The notes: generated by a model not told the origin, from the sequence alone. Shown: positions 56,000-63,740, counted from the stretch's first letter. The stretch is DNA of 64,000 bases from CADEDH01 sp041394285 (GCA_041394285.1 JAWKIL010000005.1:248001-312000), one strand, 5' to 3'. Numbers and translations are program-made.

Positions 56000-57052
56000 G
56001 TGTCACGGGTCGTCGACCAGTTGGCCGCCCTGTGGCCCGCCCTCGCCTTCCTGCTGGCCGGGGTGCCGCTGGCCGCCCTGCTCGACCGGCTCGGCTTCTT
56101 CCGGTCGGCGGCCGACGTGCTGGCGTCGCGCCCCGGGCCGGTGCCGGTGGGTGCGCTGTGGGTCCTGGGGGCCGCCACCACCGCGGTCCTCAACCTCGAC
56201 ACCACGGTGGTGCTCCTCACCCCGCTCTATCTGGAGCTGGCCCGCCGGGGCGGCGTCGATCCGGTGCCCCTGGCCCTGATCCCGCTGCTGCTGGCCAGCC
56301 TGTCGTCGTCGGTGTTGCCGGTGTCGAACCTGACCACGCTGCTGGCGGCCGAGCACTACGGGCTGGGGGTGGCCGAGATGGTCGGCCACCTGGCCCTCCC
56401 TGGGTTGGCCGCCACCGTGGTGGGATGGCTGGCCTACCGGCGCCGGCATCCCCCGGTGGTGGCGGCCGAGCCGTCGGGGCCACCCGATCGGCGGGCTCTG
56501 GCGGTGGGCGGGGCGGTGGTGGCCGGTCTGCTGGTCGGTTTCGTGGTGGGTCCCGACCGGGGGGTGGCGCCGTGGGTGACGGCGCTGGTGGCCGACGGGG
56601 TGCTGATGGCGGTCACCCGGTACGTGCCGTGGCGGCACGTGCCGCTGACCACGGCCGCCGGGGTGGCGGCCGTGGCGTCGATCCTGGCGCTGGCGCCGGC
56701 CCTACCGGTCGGGCGACTACCGGGGGCCGGCACCGTTGCCGGGGTCGGAGCCCTGGTGGTGGCGGGGGCGGCGGCGGCCAACACCGTCAACAACCTGCCC
56801 GGCCTGCTGGCGGTGCTCGACGCTGAGCCCCGTATCAGCTGGCCGGTGTGGTCGTGGCTGCTGGGAGTCACCACGGGGGCGGCGCTGCTCCCGATCGGTG
56901 CCCTGGCCAACCTGCTCTGGCTCCGGATCCTGCGGGCCGAGGGCCTGGCCCCCACATGGCGGCGCTACATCGCGCTCACCCTGCCGGTGGCCGGCCCGGC
57001 CCTGCTGGCCGCCGCGCTCACCCTGGCCGGGGAGCGGGCGGTGTTCGGCTAG
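56000..57052 (+). CDS. ArsB/SLC13-like membrane permease
   Basis: The 350-residue membrane protein has about ten helices. It has the ion-transporter pattern NLDTTVVLLTPLYLELARR, the hairpin-like SSVLPVSNLTTLLAAEHYG, and a second half with AANTVNNLPGLLAVLDAEP. The repeated Asn/Thr-rich re-entrant loops mark the arsenite/citrate family. An anion substrate (arsenite, dicarboxylate or similar) is expected. The GTG start has no strong ribosome-binding site. Its stop overlaps by 3 nt a small convergent membrane gene. No ars operon regulators are nearby, so a carboxylate substrate is as likely, given the neighbouring acyl-CoA synthetase. Confidence 0.78.
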   Translation: MSRVVDQLAALWPALAFLLAGVPLAALLDRLGFFRSAADVLASRPGPVPVGALWVLGAATTAVLNLDTTVVLLTPLYLELARRGGVDPVPLALIPLLLASLSSSVLPVSNLTTLLAAEHYGLGVAEMVGHLALPGLAATVVGWLAYRRRHPPVVAAEPSGPPDRRALAVGGAVVAGLLVGFVVGPDRGVAPWVTALVADGVLMAVTRYVPWRHVPLTTAAGVAAVASILALAPALPVGRLPGAGTVAGVGALVVAGAAAANTVNNLPGLLAVLDAEPRISWPVWSWLLGVTTGAALLPIGALANLLWLRILRAEGLAPTWRRYIALTLPVAGPALLAAALTLAGERAVFG

Positions 57053-57177
57053 ATGTGGGGGAGGAAGGCGGGCCAGACCAGCGCGCCCCACTTCACCGGG
57101 GCCCCCATGGCCACGATGAGGCCGCTGAAGGTCACGAGGGTGGACGCGGCGTACAACTTCGTCCTGATGGTGCTCAT
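57049..57177 (-). CDS. small 42-residue single-span membrane protein
   Basis: The frame encodes a short basic N-terminus (MSTIRTKLYAA) and one hydrophobic helix (STLVTFSGLIVAMGA), ending in KWGALVWPAFLPHI. A GGAG lies 7 nt before the ATG, and third positions are strongly G/C, as in the real genes around it. The stop overlaps the stop of the ArsB-like gene by 3 nt. It is too short for most gene callers. Function unknown; it could be a small regulator of a membrane complex. It is divergent from the PAS-domain protein. Confidence 0.5.
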   Translation of the reverse strand: MSTIRTKLYAASTLVTFSGLIVAMGAPVKWGALVWPAFLPHI

Positions 57178-57388
57178 TGCGGCTCCAAACACATTCGTCG
57201 GTGACCGGCCACACGGCTGGTCAACTGTGCATCGGCATCGCCGGCCGGCTGCTGGATGGGTCGTTTGGCTCTCCGTGTCGATGCCCTCTGATGCAGCCCT
57301 CTCCATCGTGTTGCGTGCCCGGCCACCCGGCGTTGCCTCAACTCCGGGGTCGAGCCGGCCGACAGGACGGCGATCGATCGGAGGCACC

Positions 57389-58684
57389 ATGGCTGAATCG
57401 GAGCCCGTCCACGGCACCGACGCGTTCGGGCTGGAGGAGCTGTTCTTCTCCACCACCGACGAGCGGGGGTTCATCCGCTCCAGCAACGACGTGTTCGTAC
57501 GGGTGAGCCGGTACCAGCGCGACGAGCTGCTGGGTCAACCCCACAACATCGTACGGAACCCGGCCATGCCCCGGATCGTGTTCCGGGAGCTGTGGGACCA
57601 CCTGCAGGCCGGTGAGGGCATCGGCGCCTATGTGCTGAACCGGGCCAAGGACGGCAGCCCCTACTGGGTGTTCGCCGTGGCCCGCCCGGTGGTGGGCGGG
57701 CACCTGTCGGTGCGGCTGAAGCCCACCACCCCGCTGTTCCCGGTGGTGGTGTCGCTGTACGAGGAGCTGCGGTCGGTCGAGGCCGGGGTGGAGCAGGGCG
57801 GCCGCCATCACGCCGAGGCGATGGAAGCGTCGGCTGCGGTGCTGGCCGACCGCCTGGCCGAGGTCGGCTTCGACAGTTACGACACGTTCATGCGGGTGGC
57901 GACGGTGGCCGAGGTGACGGCCCGTCGAACGGCCCTGGGTGCCACCGGCCTCCACGGCGACGGCCGGCACAGCCTGGCCGCCTTCCTCGACGGCGAGCTC
58001 GGTTCGATCGAGGCCTACCTGGCCCTCAACCGCCAGCTGACCGAGCGCAGCGCCAACCTGGTGACGTTGACCGGCGAGGCCTCGCTGCTCGGGTTCAACG
58101 TGAAGGTGGCGGCCTCCCGGGTGGGGGGCGACGGCGCCCCCCTCCAGGCACTGGCCGGCATCATGCAGGAGGTGGGCCTGGAGCTCGTCGAATGCTCCCG
58201 GGCGCTTCGTCTACGTCTCGACTCCACCCGCTCGGCCCTGGAGCGGGTCGGGTTCTCCATCGCCGTGGCCTCCCTCCAGAACGACATGGCCGCCATCTTC
58301 GCCGCCGAGTCGACCGACGACCATCCCGAGGCCCGGGAGAGCGGTGCGCTCATGGCCGACTGCCTCCGCACCGACCTCGACACCGTGGTCGACGCCCTCC
58401 AGGGGATCGACGCCAACCTCACCGTCGCCGGCGACCTCGTGGCCGACCTCACCCGCAGCCTCCAGACGCTCTACGCCGTGATCGGCAGTAGTCGGGTGGA
58501 GGCGACGCGAACCACCGGCGCCGGGTTCTTCGTGGCCCTGTTCGAACGGGCCGAGTCCATCGTCGGTTCCGGGCTCGACGACGCCCGCTCGATCAGCGCC
58601 GCCGTGGCCGGCTTCACCCGCAACCGCCCCACCCCTGACCGGGCCGGGATGCTGCGGGAGCTGGAGGCCCCGGCCATGGCCTGA
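57389..58684 (+). CDS. PAS-domain protein with degenerate chemoreceptor-like helical domain
   Basis: The 431-residue protein starts with an Aer-type PAS domain (RGFIRSSNDVFVRVSRYQRD, ELLGQPHNIVRNPAMPRIVF, GIGAYVLNRAKDGSPYWVFA). The remainder is helical. The stretch NLVTLTGEASLLGFNVKVAA plus GDGAPLQALAGIMQEVGLE has the shape of the MCP hairpin (NLLALNA-IEAARAG-G-GFAVVA-EVR-LA) but lost its key residues. There are no membrane helices. It may sense redox or ligand via PAS and signal through a non-canonical coiled coil. GGAGG precedes the ATG. Confidence 0.7.
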   Translation: MAESEPVHGTDAFGLEELFFSTTDERGFIRSSNDVFVRVSRYQRDELLGQPHNIVRNPAMPRIVFRELWDHLQAGEGIGAYVLNRAKDGSPYWVFAVARPVVGGHLSVRLKPTTPLFPVVVSLYEELRSVEAGVEQGGRHHAEAMEASAAVLADRLAEVGFDSYDTFMRVATVAEVTARRTALGATGLHGDGRHSLAAFLDGELGSIEAYLALNRQLTERSANLVTLTGEASLLGFNVKVAASRVGGDGAPLQALAGIMQEVGLELVECSRALRLRLDSTRSALERVGFSIAVASLQNDMAAIFAAESTDDHPEARESGALMADCLRTDLDTVVDALQGIDANLTVAGDLVADLTRSLQTLYAVIGSSRVEATRTTGAGFFVALFERAESIVGSGLDDARSISAAVAGFTRNRPTPDRAGMLRELEAPAMA

Positions 58685-58718
58685 GCCGCTTCCTCCGTCC
58701 CGCGGGGGCGTCGACCGG

Positions 58719-59666
58719 TCAGGGGGCGGTGATGAACGGCTCCATGGCTTCGATGAAGCCCGGGGTGTTCTGGCCGTGGACGTTGTGGCCGCACTTCGGC
58801 ACGGTGACGAGCCGCCCGTCGGGCACGGCGTCGGCGAAGCGCTGGGCCGCCTCGGCGGTGAAGATCTGGGAGTCGGCGCCCCGGATGAGCAGCAGGGGCA
58901 TGGGGAGGTGGCGCACGTCGTCGAGGGTGAATCGGTCGCCCCGGCTGCGGTGCTCGCCGGTGGCGGCCAGGCGGGGGCCGTGGTCGTGCTTGGAGATGTA
59001 CTTGCCGTCGGCCCGCTGGAGCAGGTTGTAGCGGACGGTTCGCTCGATGTGCTCCCGGCTGCGGTAGGGGTCGTACTCCTGCACCCGGGTCACGAAGTGG
59101 TCGATGTCGTTGAACTCGCGGGTCTCGGTGACGAAGCGGCGGATCACCTGCGCCCCCTCCTGCGACACCTCGGGCCCGATGTCCACCAGCACCAGCTTGC
59201 GCACCCGCTCAGGGTGGCTGAGCGAGAGGCGCATGGCGTTCTGGCCGCCCATGGAGTGGCCGATCACGATCAGGTGGTCGAGGCCCATGGCGTTGATGAA
59301 GGCGGCGGCGTCGAGGCCCATGGCGGCCGACGAGTAGTCGCTGTCCTTGGCCCATTCGCTGTCGCCGTGGCCCCGCTGGTCCAGGGCGTAGATGTGGAAC
59401 CGGTCGGCCAGGTGGAGGCTCACCAGGTCGAAGGAGTGGGCCGACTGGTTCGAGCCGTGGAGGAACAGCAGCTCGGGAGCGCCCGGCTCGCCCCACTCCA
59501 GGTAGTGGAAGCGCTGATGGCGCATCACCACGTTGTTGGAGTGGTAGCGCACGGCCGGGGGATGGGCGATGCCGAGGTCGGCCGCGCTGGCCATGAGGCT
59601 CGCCAGCTCGGCGCTGCGAGACATGTCGAGGGGAGCTCCTGTCTCGGCGAACTCGTTGAGGTGCAT
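58719..59666 (-). CDS. alpha/beta-fold hydrolase
   Basis: The 315-residue protein has the hydrolase pattern: LLFLHGSNQSAHSFDLVSLH (oxyanion region), YALDQRGHGDSEW, nucleophile elbow VIGHSMGGQNAMRLS, LLLIRGADSQIF (acid) and the C-terminal histidine in KCGHNVHGQNTPGF. Esterase, lactonase or C-C hydrolase activities are possible. A TAGCGT box 7 nt upstream supports this ATG. It is divergent from a CoA-transferase operon, sharing a 59-nt promoter region, so the two units may be coregulated. Confidence 0.87.
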   Translation of the reverse strand: MHLNEFAETGAPLDMSRSAELASLMASAADLGIAHPPAVRYHSNNVVMRHQRFHYLEWGEPGAPELLFLHGSNQSAHSFDLVSLHLADRFHIYALDQRGHGDSEWAKDSDYSSAAMGLDAAAFINAMGLDHLIVIGHSMGGQNAMRLSLSHPERVRKLVLVDIGPEVSQEGAQVIRRFVTETREFNDIDHFVTRVQEYDPYRSREHIERTVRYNLLQRADGKYISKHDHGPRLAATGEHRSRGDRFTLDDVRHLPMPLLLIRGADSQIFTAEAAQRFADAVPDGRLVTVPKCGHNVHGQNTPGFIEAMEPFITAP

Positions 59667-59673
59667 GAGCCGC

Positions 59674-59679
59674 ACGCTA
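59674..59679 (-). promoter_or_regulatory. putative -10 element (TAGCGT), leaderless transcript
   Basis: TAGCGT on the minus strand lies 7 nt before the ATG of the alpha/beta hydrolase. Confidence 0.42.
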
Positions 59680-59711
59680 ATGGGGATCGGGTGCCGGTGT
59701 CCCGTTGGCGG

Positions 59712-59717
59712 TACTGT
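59712..59717 (+). promoter_or_regulatory. putative -10 element (TACTGT), leaderless transcript
   Basis: TACTGT lies 8 nt before the ATG of the CoA-transferase beta-type subunit, making a divergent pair with the box at 59674. Confidence 0.42.
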
Positions 59718-59725
59718 CACCGGTC

Positions 59726-60394
59726 ATGCCTCACGTGGCCCCCTCGTCCTCGTCCCGGGAGCGGATCGCGGCGGCGGCCGCCGCCCAGTTGGCGGACAAC
59801 ACGTTCGTCAACGTCGGCATCGGGATCCCCGGTCTGGTGCCCCACCACGTGCCCGACGAGCGGGGCGTGGTGTTCCACGCCGAGCACGGGGTGATCGGCT
59901 TCGGGTCGGATCGGTTCGGCCCCGCCGACGGCCCCCTCCTGGCCTTCTTCGGCACCACCTACCGCCTACGCCCCGGCGGGTTCTGCTGCGACCACGCCCG
60001 CTCGTTCGCCCTGATCCGCTCGGGCCGCATCCACACGACCGTGCTGGGGGCGTTCCAGGTGGCGGCCGACGGCCGGTTCGTCAGCCACGCCAGCGAGGCC
60101 ATGGCTTCGGGCTGCCCCGGCGGGTCGCCCGAGCTCACCGGGGCCGCCGGCCGGGTGGTCATCGCCACCGAGCACACCGACCCCGAGGGCCGGCCCAAGC
60201 TGGTGGCGTCGCTCACCCTGCCGCTGGGGGTCGACCGCCCGGCCGACGTGATCGTGACCGAGCTCGGCACGTTCGTGCCCACCGGCAGCGGCTTCGGCAT
60301 CGTGGAGCTGGCCGAGGGTGTGACGCCGGCCGACGTGCAGGCCGTCACCGACGCCCCGGTGGAGCCGGCCGCCACCGGGATGGGCCGGCGATGA
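59726..60394 (+). CDS. CoA-transferase family I, beta-type subunit
   Basis: The 222-residue protein has FVNVGIGIPGLVPHHV and the segment FHAEHGVIGFG, where family I beta subunits carry the catalytic glutamate (ExG). The FALIRSGRIHTTVLGAFQVA signature, VVIATEHTDPEGRPKLV and DVIVTELGTFVPTGSGF are also present. It transfers CoA between an acyl-CoA and a free acid through a glutamyl-CoA intermediate. Its stop overlaps the start of the alpha-type subunit (ATGA). The order beta then alpha is the reverse of the common A-B arrangement. The ATG is supported by the -10 box. Confidence 0.87.
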   Translation: MPHVAPSSSSRERIAAAAAAQLADNTFVNVGIGIPGLVPHHVPDERGVVFHAEHGVIGFGSDRFGPADGPLLAFFGTTYRLRPGGFCCDHARSFALIRSGRIHTTVLGAFQVAADGRFVSHASEAMASGCPGGSPELTGAAGRVVIATEHTDPEGRPKLVASLTLPLGVDRPADVIVTELGTFVPTGSGFGIVELAEGVTPADVQAVTDAPVEPAATGMGRR

Positions 60395-61065
60395 TCGGGC
60401 AGTCGAAGCTGGTGGATCTGGAGGAGGCCGTCGACGGGATCGTCGACGGCATGACCGTGATGCTCGGCGGGTGGGGCGTGTGCGGCACCCCGGCCGGCCT
60501 GATCGCGGCCCTGGCCGGCCGCGGCCTACGGGACCTCACGGTCGTCATGCTGGGCAGCCAGGGATCGGACCCGCTGCACCGGGCCGGGGCGGTGCGCCGC
60601 ATGATCACGTCGTTCGGGTCCTACCCCGGGCGGTTCGGCCAGCAGCTGGCGCTGGAGCAGCGGACCCGGGCCGGCGAGGTGGAGGTGGAGCTGTGCTCCC
60701 AGGGGGTGCTGGCCGAGCGGATCCGGGCCGGCGGCGCCGGTATCCCGGCGTTCTACGTCGAGGAGCGGGTGGTGGGCCCGTTCCGTTCCAACGACGAGCC
60801 GGCTCGGGACTTCGACGGGAAGCGCTGCGTGCTGGAGACGGCGCTGCGGGCCGACGTGGCCCTGCTCGGCGCCACCGTGGCCGATCTGGCCGGCAACCTG
60901 ACCTGGCGCGACGGGGAACGCAACGCCAACGAGGTGATGGCCTACGCCGCCGACCTCGTGGTGGTGGAGGCCGACGAGATCTACGAGGTGGGCTGGATCG
61001 CCCCCGAGCACGTCATGGTCCCCGGCCTCGTCGTCGACCGCCTCGTCGCCAGCGTCGGCAGCTGA
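60391..61065 (+). CDS. CoA-transferase family I, alpha-type subunit
   Basis: The 224-residue protein has DGMTVMLGGWGVCGTPAGLI (Gly-rich CoA-binding loop), ITSFGSYPGRFGQQLALEQR, VELCSQGVLAERIRAGGAGI, PAFYVEERVVGPF and the C-terminal EADEIYEVGWIAPEHVMVPG. This fits alpha subunits of 3-oxoacid-type CoA-transferases. It pairs with the beta subunit just upstream to form an active heteromer. The acyl donor and acceptor are unknown; aromatic-degradation products are plausible, because hpaB lies next door (inference). Confidence 0.87.
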   Translation: MIGQSKLVDLEEAVDGIVDGMTVMLGGWGVCGTPAGLIAALAGRGLRDLTVVMLGSQGSDPLHRAGAVRRMITSFGSYPGRFGQQLALEQRTRAGEVEVELCSQGVLAERIRAGGAGIPAFYVEERVVGPFRSNDEPARDFDGKRCVLETALRADVALLGATVADLAGNLTWRDGERNANEVMAYAADLVVVEADEIYEVGWIAPEHVMVPGLVVDRLVASVGS

Positions 61066-61071
61066 TCCCTC

Positions 61072-61179
61072 ATCTGCTGTCCCCAACCGTCACCCGTGAC
61101 GGACTCCGGCACCAGATCGGGTTCACTCGTGATCTGCTGTCCCCAACCGTCACCCGTGACGGACTCCGGCACCAGATCG
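61072..61179. repeat. 48-bp direct repeat, two copies, each with a 16-nt palindrome
   Basis: The 48 bp at 61072-61119 recur exactly at 61132-61179 (60-bp period). Each contains CCGTCAC-CC-GTGACGG, a 7-bp-arm hairpin (61087-61102, 61147-61162). The repeats fill the convergent gap between the CoA-transferase and hpaB, where they could serve as two bidirectional terminators. Confidence 0.75.
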
Positions 61180-61191
61180 AAGTTGGGAACG

Positions 61192-62715
61192 CTACTTGAG
61201 CAATGGGTCGGTCCAGCCGTCGAGGTCGTAGCCGGCGAGGCAGTCATCGACCATGGCCTTGAACCGGCCGAGGTCTCCCCGGGCGGTGGCCCAGTTGAGG
61301 GGGTCGATCCGCTGCTGGTCCTGGTTGCCGGCGTAGTTGCGCTCGTAGAGGGCGTGGCGTCCGGCGAACTCCGAGTACAGCGCGTCCCAGCACAGCTTGA
61401 ACAGCTTGATCCGGTCGTGGGCGTCGAGCCCCGAACCCCGGTAGTAGCGGTCGACGATCGGGCGCAGCTCGGGCGACGCCAGATCGGCCGGGCCCGACAC
61501 CGTGTAGATCGGGGCTCCGGCCAGCTGGGTCTCGAACAGCTCCCGAACCCGGCTCCAGGCGTTGGTGGCGTAGAGCCGGGCGGCGGCCGCCGTCTGCAGC
61601 CGGGGCACCACCGTGCCCCCGATGCCGGGCTCGGGCTCGGCCACCATGGCCATCGTCAACGACCACAGCAGCTCCCGCATGGCGATGATCTCGCCCACCG
61701 CCGCCTGCACCCCCCGGAACTCGTGCGTGCCGGCCGCCTCGGCGCACTTCGCGAGCAGACCGGCGGCGAACTCCAGCTTGATGGCGAGGCGGGTGGTGGA
61801 GTGCAGGTTGTAGCGGTTGAAGAACCCCGACTCGGCGTAGAACCCCTTGGCCCGAGCCACGTCGCGGTACACGAACACGTTCTCCCACGGCACGAAGGCG
61901 TCGTCGAACACCACCACCGCGTCGTTCTCGTCGAACCGGGCGGCCAGCGGGGCCTCGAACGGGTGGCGGGCCGCCGCCTCGTACGACGGCCGGCAGATCA
62001 GCTTGAGCCCCGGGGTGGCCATGTCGACCATGAACACCAGCGCCATGTGGTCGTCCCGCCCCGGCTCCATGCGGGCCGCGGTGCCGGAGTTGACGGCCAC
62101 GAACGTGCCGTGGGTGAGGGCCGAGCCGGTGGCCACCATCTTGGCCCCGCTCACCCGGATGCCGTTGTCGTCTTCCCCGGTCACGGTGACGAACACGTCG
62201 GTCACGTCGGACCGGAGGCGGTGCCGGTCCACCGGGGGGTCGATCAGCACGTGGTTGAGGTACAGCACCTGGCGGGCGCACCGGTGGTACCAGTCGAGGG
62301 CGTTGGCCCCGTAGTCGCCGTAGTAGGCGTGGCCCTCGGCCAGCTGGGCCATGAACGCCGCCTTGTAGTCGGGCGTGCGGCCCATCCAGCCGTAGGTCAT
62401 CCGCTGCCACACGGCGATGGCGTCGCGGCCGCCCCGCAGCTCGTCGGCCGAGTAGGCGGGGGCGAAGAAGCGGTGGGTGCGGTGGCCGAAGCGGTCGACG
62501 GTGGTGAGGGCGTCGGCCGTGGCCGGGTCGTGCAGGGAGTCGTAGAGCGAGGCGATCACCCGGGCGCCGGTGCGGAACGCCGGGTGATCGGTGACCCGGC
62601 TCACCCGCTGGCCGTCGTACCAGACCTCCCGGCCGTCATCCAGGCTGGCCAGGAAGGCGTCCCCGGTCAGCATCTCGTTGGTCTCAGCCGTCCCGGCCGC
62701 CGTCGTGCCACTCAC
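61192..62715 (-). CDS. hpaB: 4-hydroxyphenylacetate 3-monooxygenase, oxygenase component
   Basis: The 507-residue protein matches HpaB of the two-component flavin monooxygenases. Conserved parts include VTDHPAFRTGARVIASLYD, QRMTYGWMGRTPDYKAAF, WYHRCARQVLYLNHVLIDPP, RFDENDAVVVFDDAFVPWEN, EFRGVQAAVGEIIAMRELLW and the C-terminal GYDLDGWTDPLLK. It would ortho-hydroxylate a phenol using reduced FAD from a partner reductase (HpaC), which is not in the window. A CoA-specific 4-hydroxybutyryl dehydratase is less likely, as the cluster cysteines are not visible. The GTG start is chosen by position (GTCGGAG upstream). It follows marR after 35 nt. Confidence 0.85.
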   Translation of the reverse strand: MSGTTAAGTAETNEMLTGDAFLASLDDGREVWYDGQRVSRVTDHPAFRTGARVIASLYDSLHDPATADALTTVDRFGHRTHRFFAPAYSADELRGGRDAIAVWQRMTYGWMGRTPDYKAAFMAQLAEGHAYYGDYGANALDWYHRCARQVLYLNHVLIDPPVDRHRLRSDVTDVFVTVTGEDDNGIRVSGAKMVATGSALTHGTFVAVNSGTAARMEPGRDDHMALVFMVDMATPGLKLICRPSYEAAARHPFEAPLAARFDENDAVVVFDDAFVPWENVFVYRDVARAKGFYAESGFFNRYNLHSTTRLAIKLEFAAGLLAKCAEAAGTHEFRGVQAAVGEIIAMRELLWSLTMAMVAEPEPGIGGTVVPRLQTAAAARLYATNAWSRVRELFETQLAGAPIYTVSGPADLASPELRPIVDRYYRGSGLDAHDRIKLFKLCWDALYSEFAGRHALYERNYAGNQDQQRIDPLNWATARGDLGRFKAMVDDCLAGYDLDGWTDPLLK

Positions 62716-62750
62716 GGGCTCCGACGGTAGCTCACCGTCACAACCGGTCT

Positions 62751-63218
62751 TCAACGGGTGGGCCGTACGGTGGGCAGCTCGCCCTCGTGGCGGGCCCGCA
62801 CCACGGCGGTCAGATCGCGGCGCATGGTTTCCACCGCCTCGGCCCCGATCAGCTCGGCCCAGCCCGCCTCGAGCTCGATGTAGATGGCCTCCACCGCGGC
62901 CAGGAGCTGGTGGCCCCGGGCTGACAGCTCCACGCCCTTCGCCCGGGAGTCGCCTCCGGCGACCACGTAGGCGAGGTAGCCGCTGGCCACCATCGACTCG
63001 ACGAGCTTGGACGCCGCCTGCTTGCTGACCTCCAGGCGGGAGGCCAGCGCCGTCACCGACTGCGACCCGGCCCGGGTGGCCAGCAGCACGAAGCCGTAGG
63101 CCGGGCGGACGTCGCTCCACCCGTCGGCCCGGAGGCGGTCGTGCAGCTGGTCGATCAGGTCGCCGTAGGCCGTGGCCAGCAGGCGGGCCAGGGGGACCGT
63201 GCCCTCGGGCCCGGTCAC
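62751..63218 (-). CDS. MarR-family transcriptional regulator
   Basis: The 155-residue protein is a winged-helix regulator. It has helical ends for dimerisation, the recognition region SVTALASRLEVSKQAASKLV, the wing YLAYVVAGGDSRAKGVELS and the C-terminal helices (LLAAVEAIYIELEAGWAELI). It lies between the cupin and hpaB genes on the same strand and resembles HpaR-type repressors in role. Two CGTCAA-N5-TTGACG palindromes upstream of the cupin operon are its likely binding sites (inference from position and symmetry). The start is GTG at 63218, 66 nt after the cupin stop. Confidence 0.87.
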   Translation of the reverse strand: MTGPEGTVPLARLLATAYGDLIDQLHDRLRADGWSDVRPAYGFVLLATRAGSQSVTALASRLEVSKQAASKLVESMVASGYLAYVVAGGDSRAKGVELSARGHQLLAAVEAIYIELEAGWAELIGAEAVETMRRDLTAVVRARHEGELPTVRPTR

Positions 63219-63232
63219 CCGGCCTCCGGCGA

Positions 63233-63305
63233 GGTGCTCATGCCGCCCACGGCAGTGTTGCTCACTCCGCCCACGGTGGGGTGCTCATGCCGCCCACGGT
63301 GGGGT
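63233..63305. repeat. 23-24-bp tandem repeat, three copies
   Basis: GCTCAYKCCGCCCACGG-like units begin near 63236, 63260 and 63284, with the core CCGCCCACGG at 63243, 63267 and 63290. Two copies continue as GTGGG, making CCCAC-g-GTGGG. The third copy encodes the last residues of the cupin, so the array spans the cupin 3' end and the gap to marR. Confidence 0.75.
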
Positions 63306-63656
63306 GAAAGTGGCGTCGCCGACGCGGGCCTGGCCGCCGACGGGCAGGCAGCAGACCATGCGCAGCGGGGCGTCGCCGGCGGCGGCGATCTCGAAGTCCA
63401 CATCGGGCGGCACCACCACGGCGTCGCCGGTGCCGGCGGCACCGTTGACGCCGCCCACCCGCACCGCGGCGGCGCCGTCGAGCACCACGAACACCTCCTC
63501 CCGGGTCAGGCGATGGGGGGTGGCCGGGGTGCCGGGGTCGATCTCGACGATCCACACCGAGGTCTCGGACGATCCACGGCTGGGCGAGGCCAGGGCGGTG
63601 AACCGGGTGTCGCCCAGGTCGTGGGTGGGGGAGGAGGGGGCGGGGATGATCGGCAT
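63285..63656 (-). CDS. cupin-domain protein
   Basis: The 123-residue protein has a cupin beta-barrel: SVWIVEIDPGTPATPHRLTR (first motif, with His and, further on, EE), EEVFVVLDGAAAVRVGG, a second motif around GDAVVVPPDVDFEIAAAG, and MVCCLPVGGQARV. It may bind a metal or a small aromatic, but the histidine set is incomplete compared with cupin enzymes. It is the first gene of the cupin-marR(-hpaB) unit and could be a sensor, storage or ring-modifying protein. GGAGC precedes the ATG. Confidence 0.75.
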   Translation of the reverse strand: MPIIPAPSSPTHDLGDTRFTALASPSRGSSETSVWIVEIDPGTPATPHRLTREEVFVVLDGAAAVRVGGVNGAAGTGDAVVVPPDVDFEIAAAGDAPLRMVCCLPVGGQARVGDATFTPPWAA

Positions 63657-63668
63657 GTCAGCTCCATT

Positions 63669-63685
63669 CGTCAATGTAGTTGACG
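63669..63685 (-). promoter_or_regulatory. palindromic operator CGTCAA-N5-TTGACG, site 1
   Basis: CGTCAA-tgtag-TTGACG is a perfect inverted repeat (7-bp arms if flanking T/A are counted), 13 nt before the cupin ATG. The size and symmetry fit a MarR-family dimer site. Confidence 0.7.
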
Positions 63686-63710
63686 ACAGTATCGACCGCT
63701 CGGTCATAAT

Positions 63711-63727
63711 CGTCAACCAAATTGACG
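63711..63727 (-). promoter_or_regulatory. palindromic operator CGTCAA-N5-TTGACG, site 2
   Basis: CGTCAA-ccaaa-TTGACG has 8-bp arms when extended to ATCGTCAA/TTGACGAT. Its centre is 42 bp (four helical turns) from that of site 1. The promoter of the cupin-marR unit probably lies between or across the two sites. Confidence 0.7.
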
Positions 63728-63740
63728 ATCTCGACCGCCC

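Noticed and set aside
61192..62715. 4-hydroxybutyryl-CoA dehydratase instead of HpaB, because a CoA-transferase is nearby
   Set aside because: Motif wording follows HpaB closely and the Cys set for the iron-sulfur cluster is not seen.
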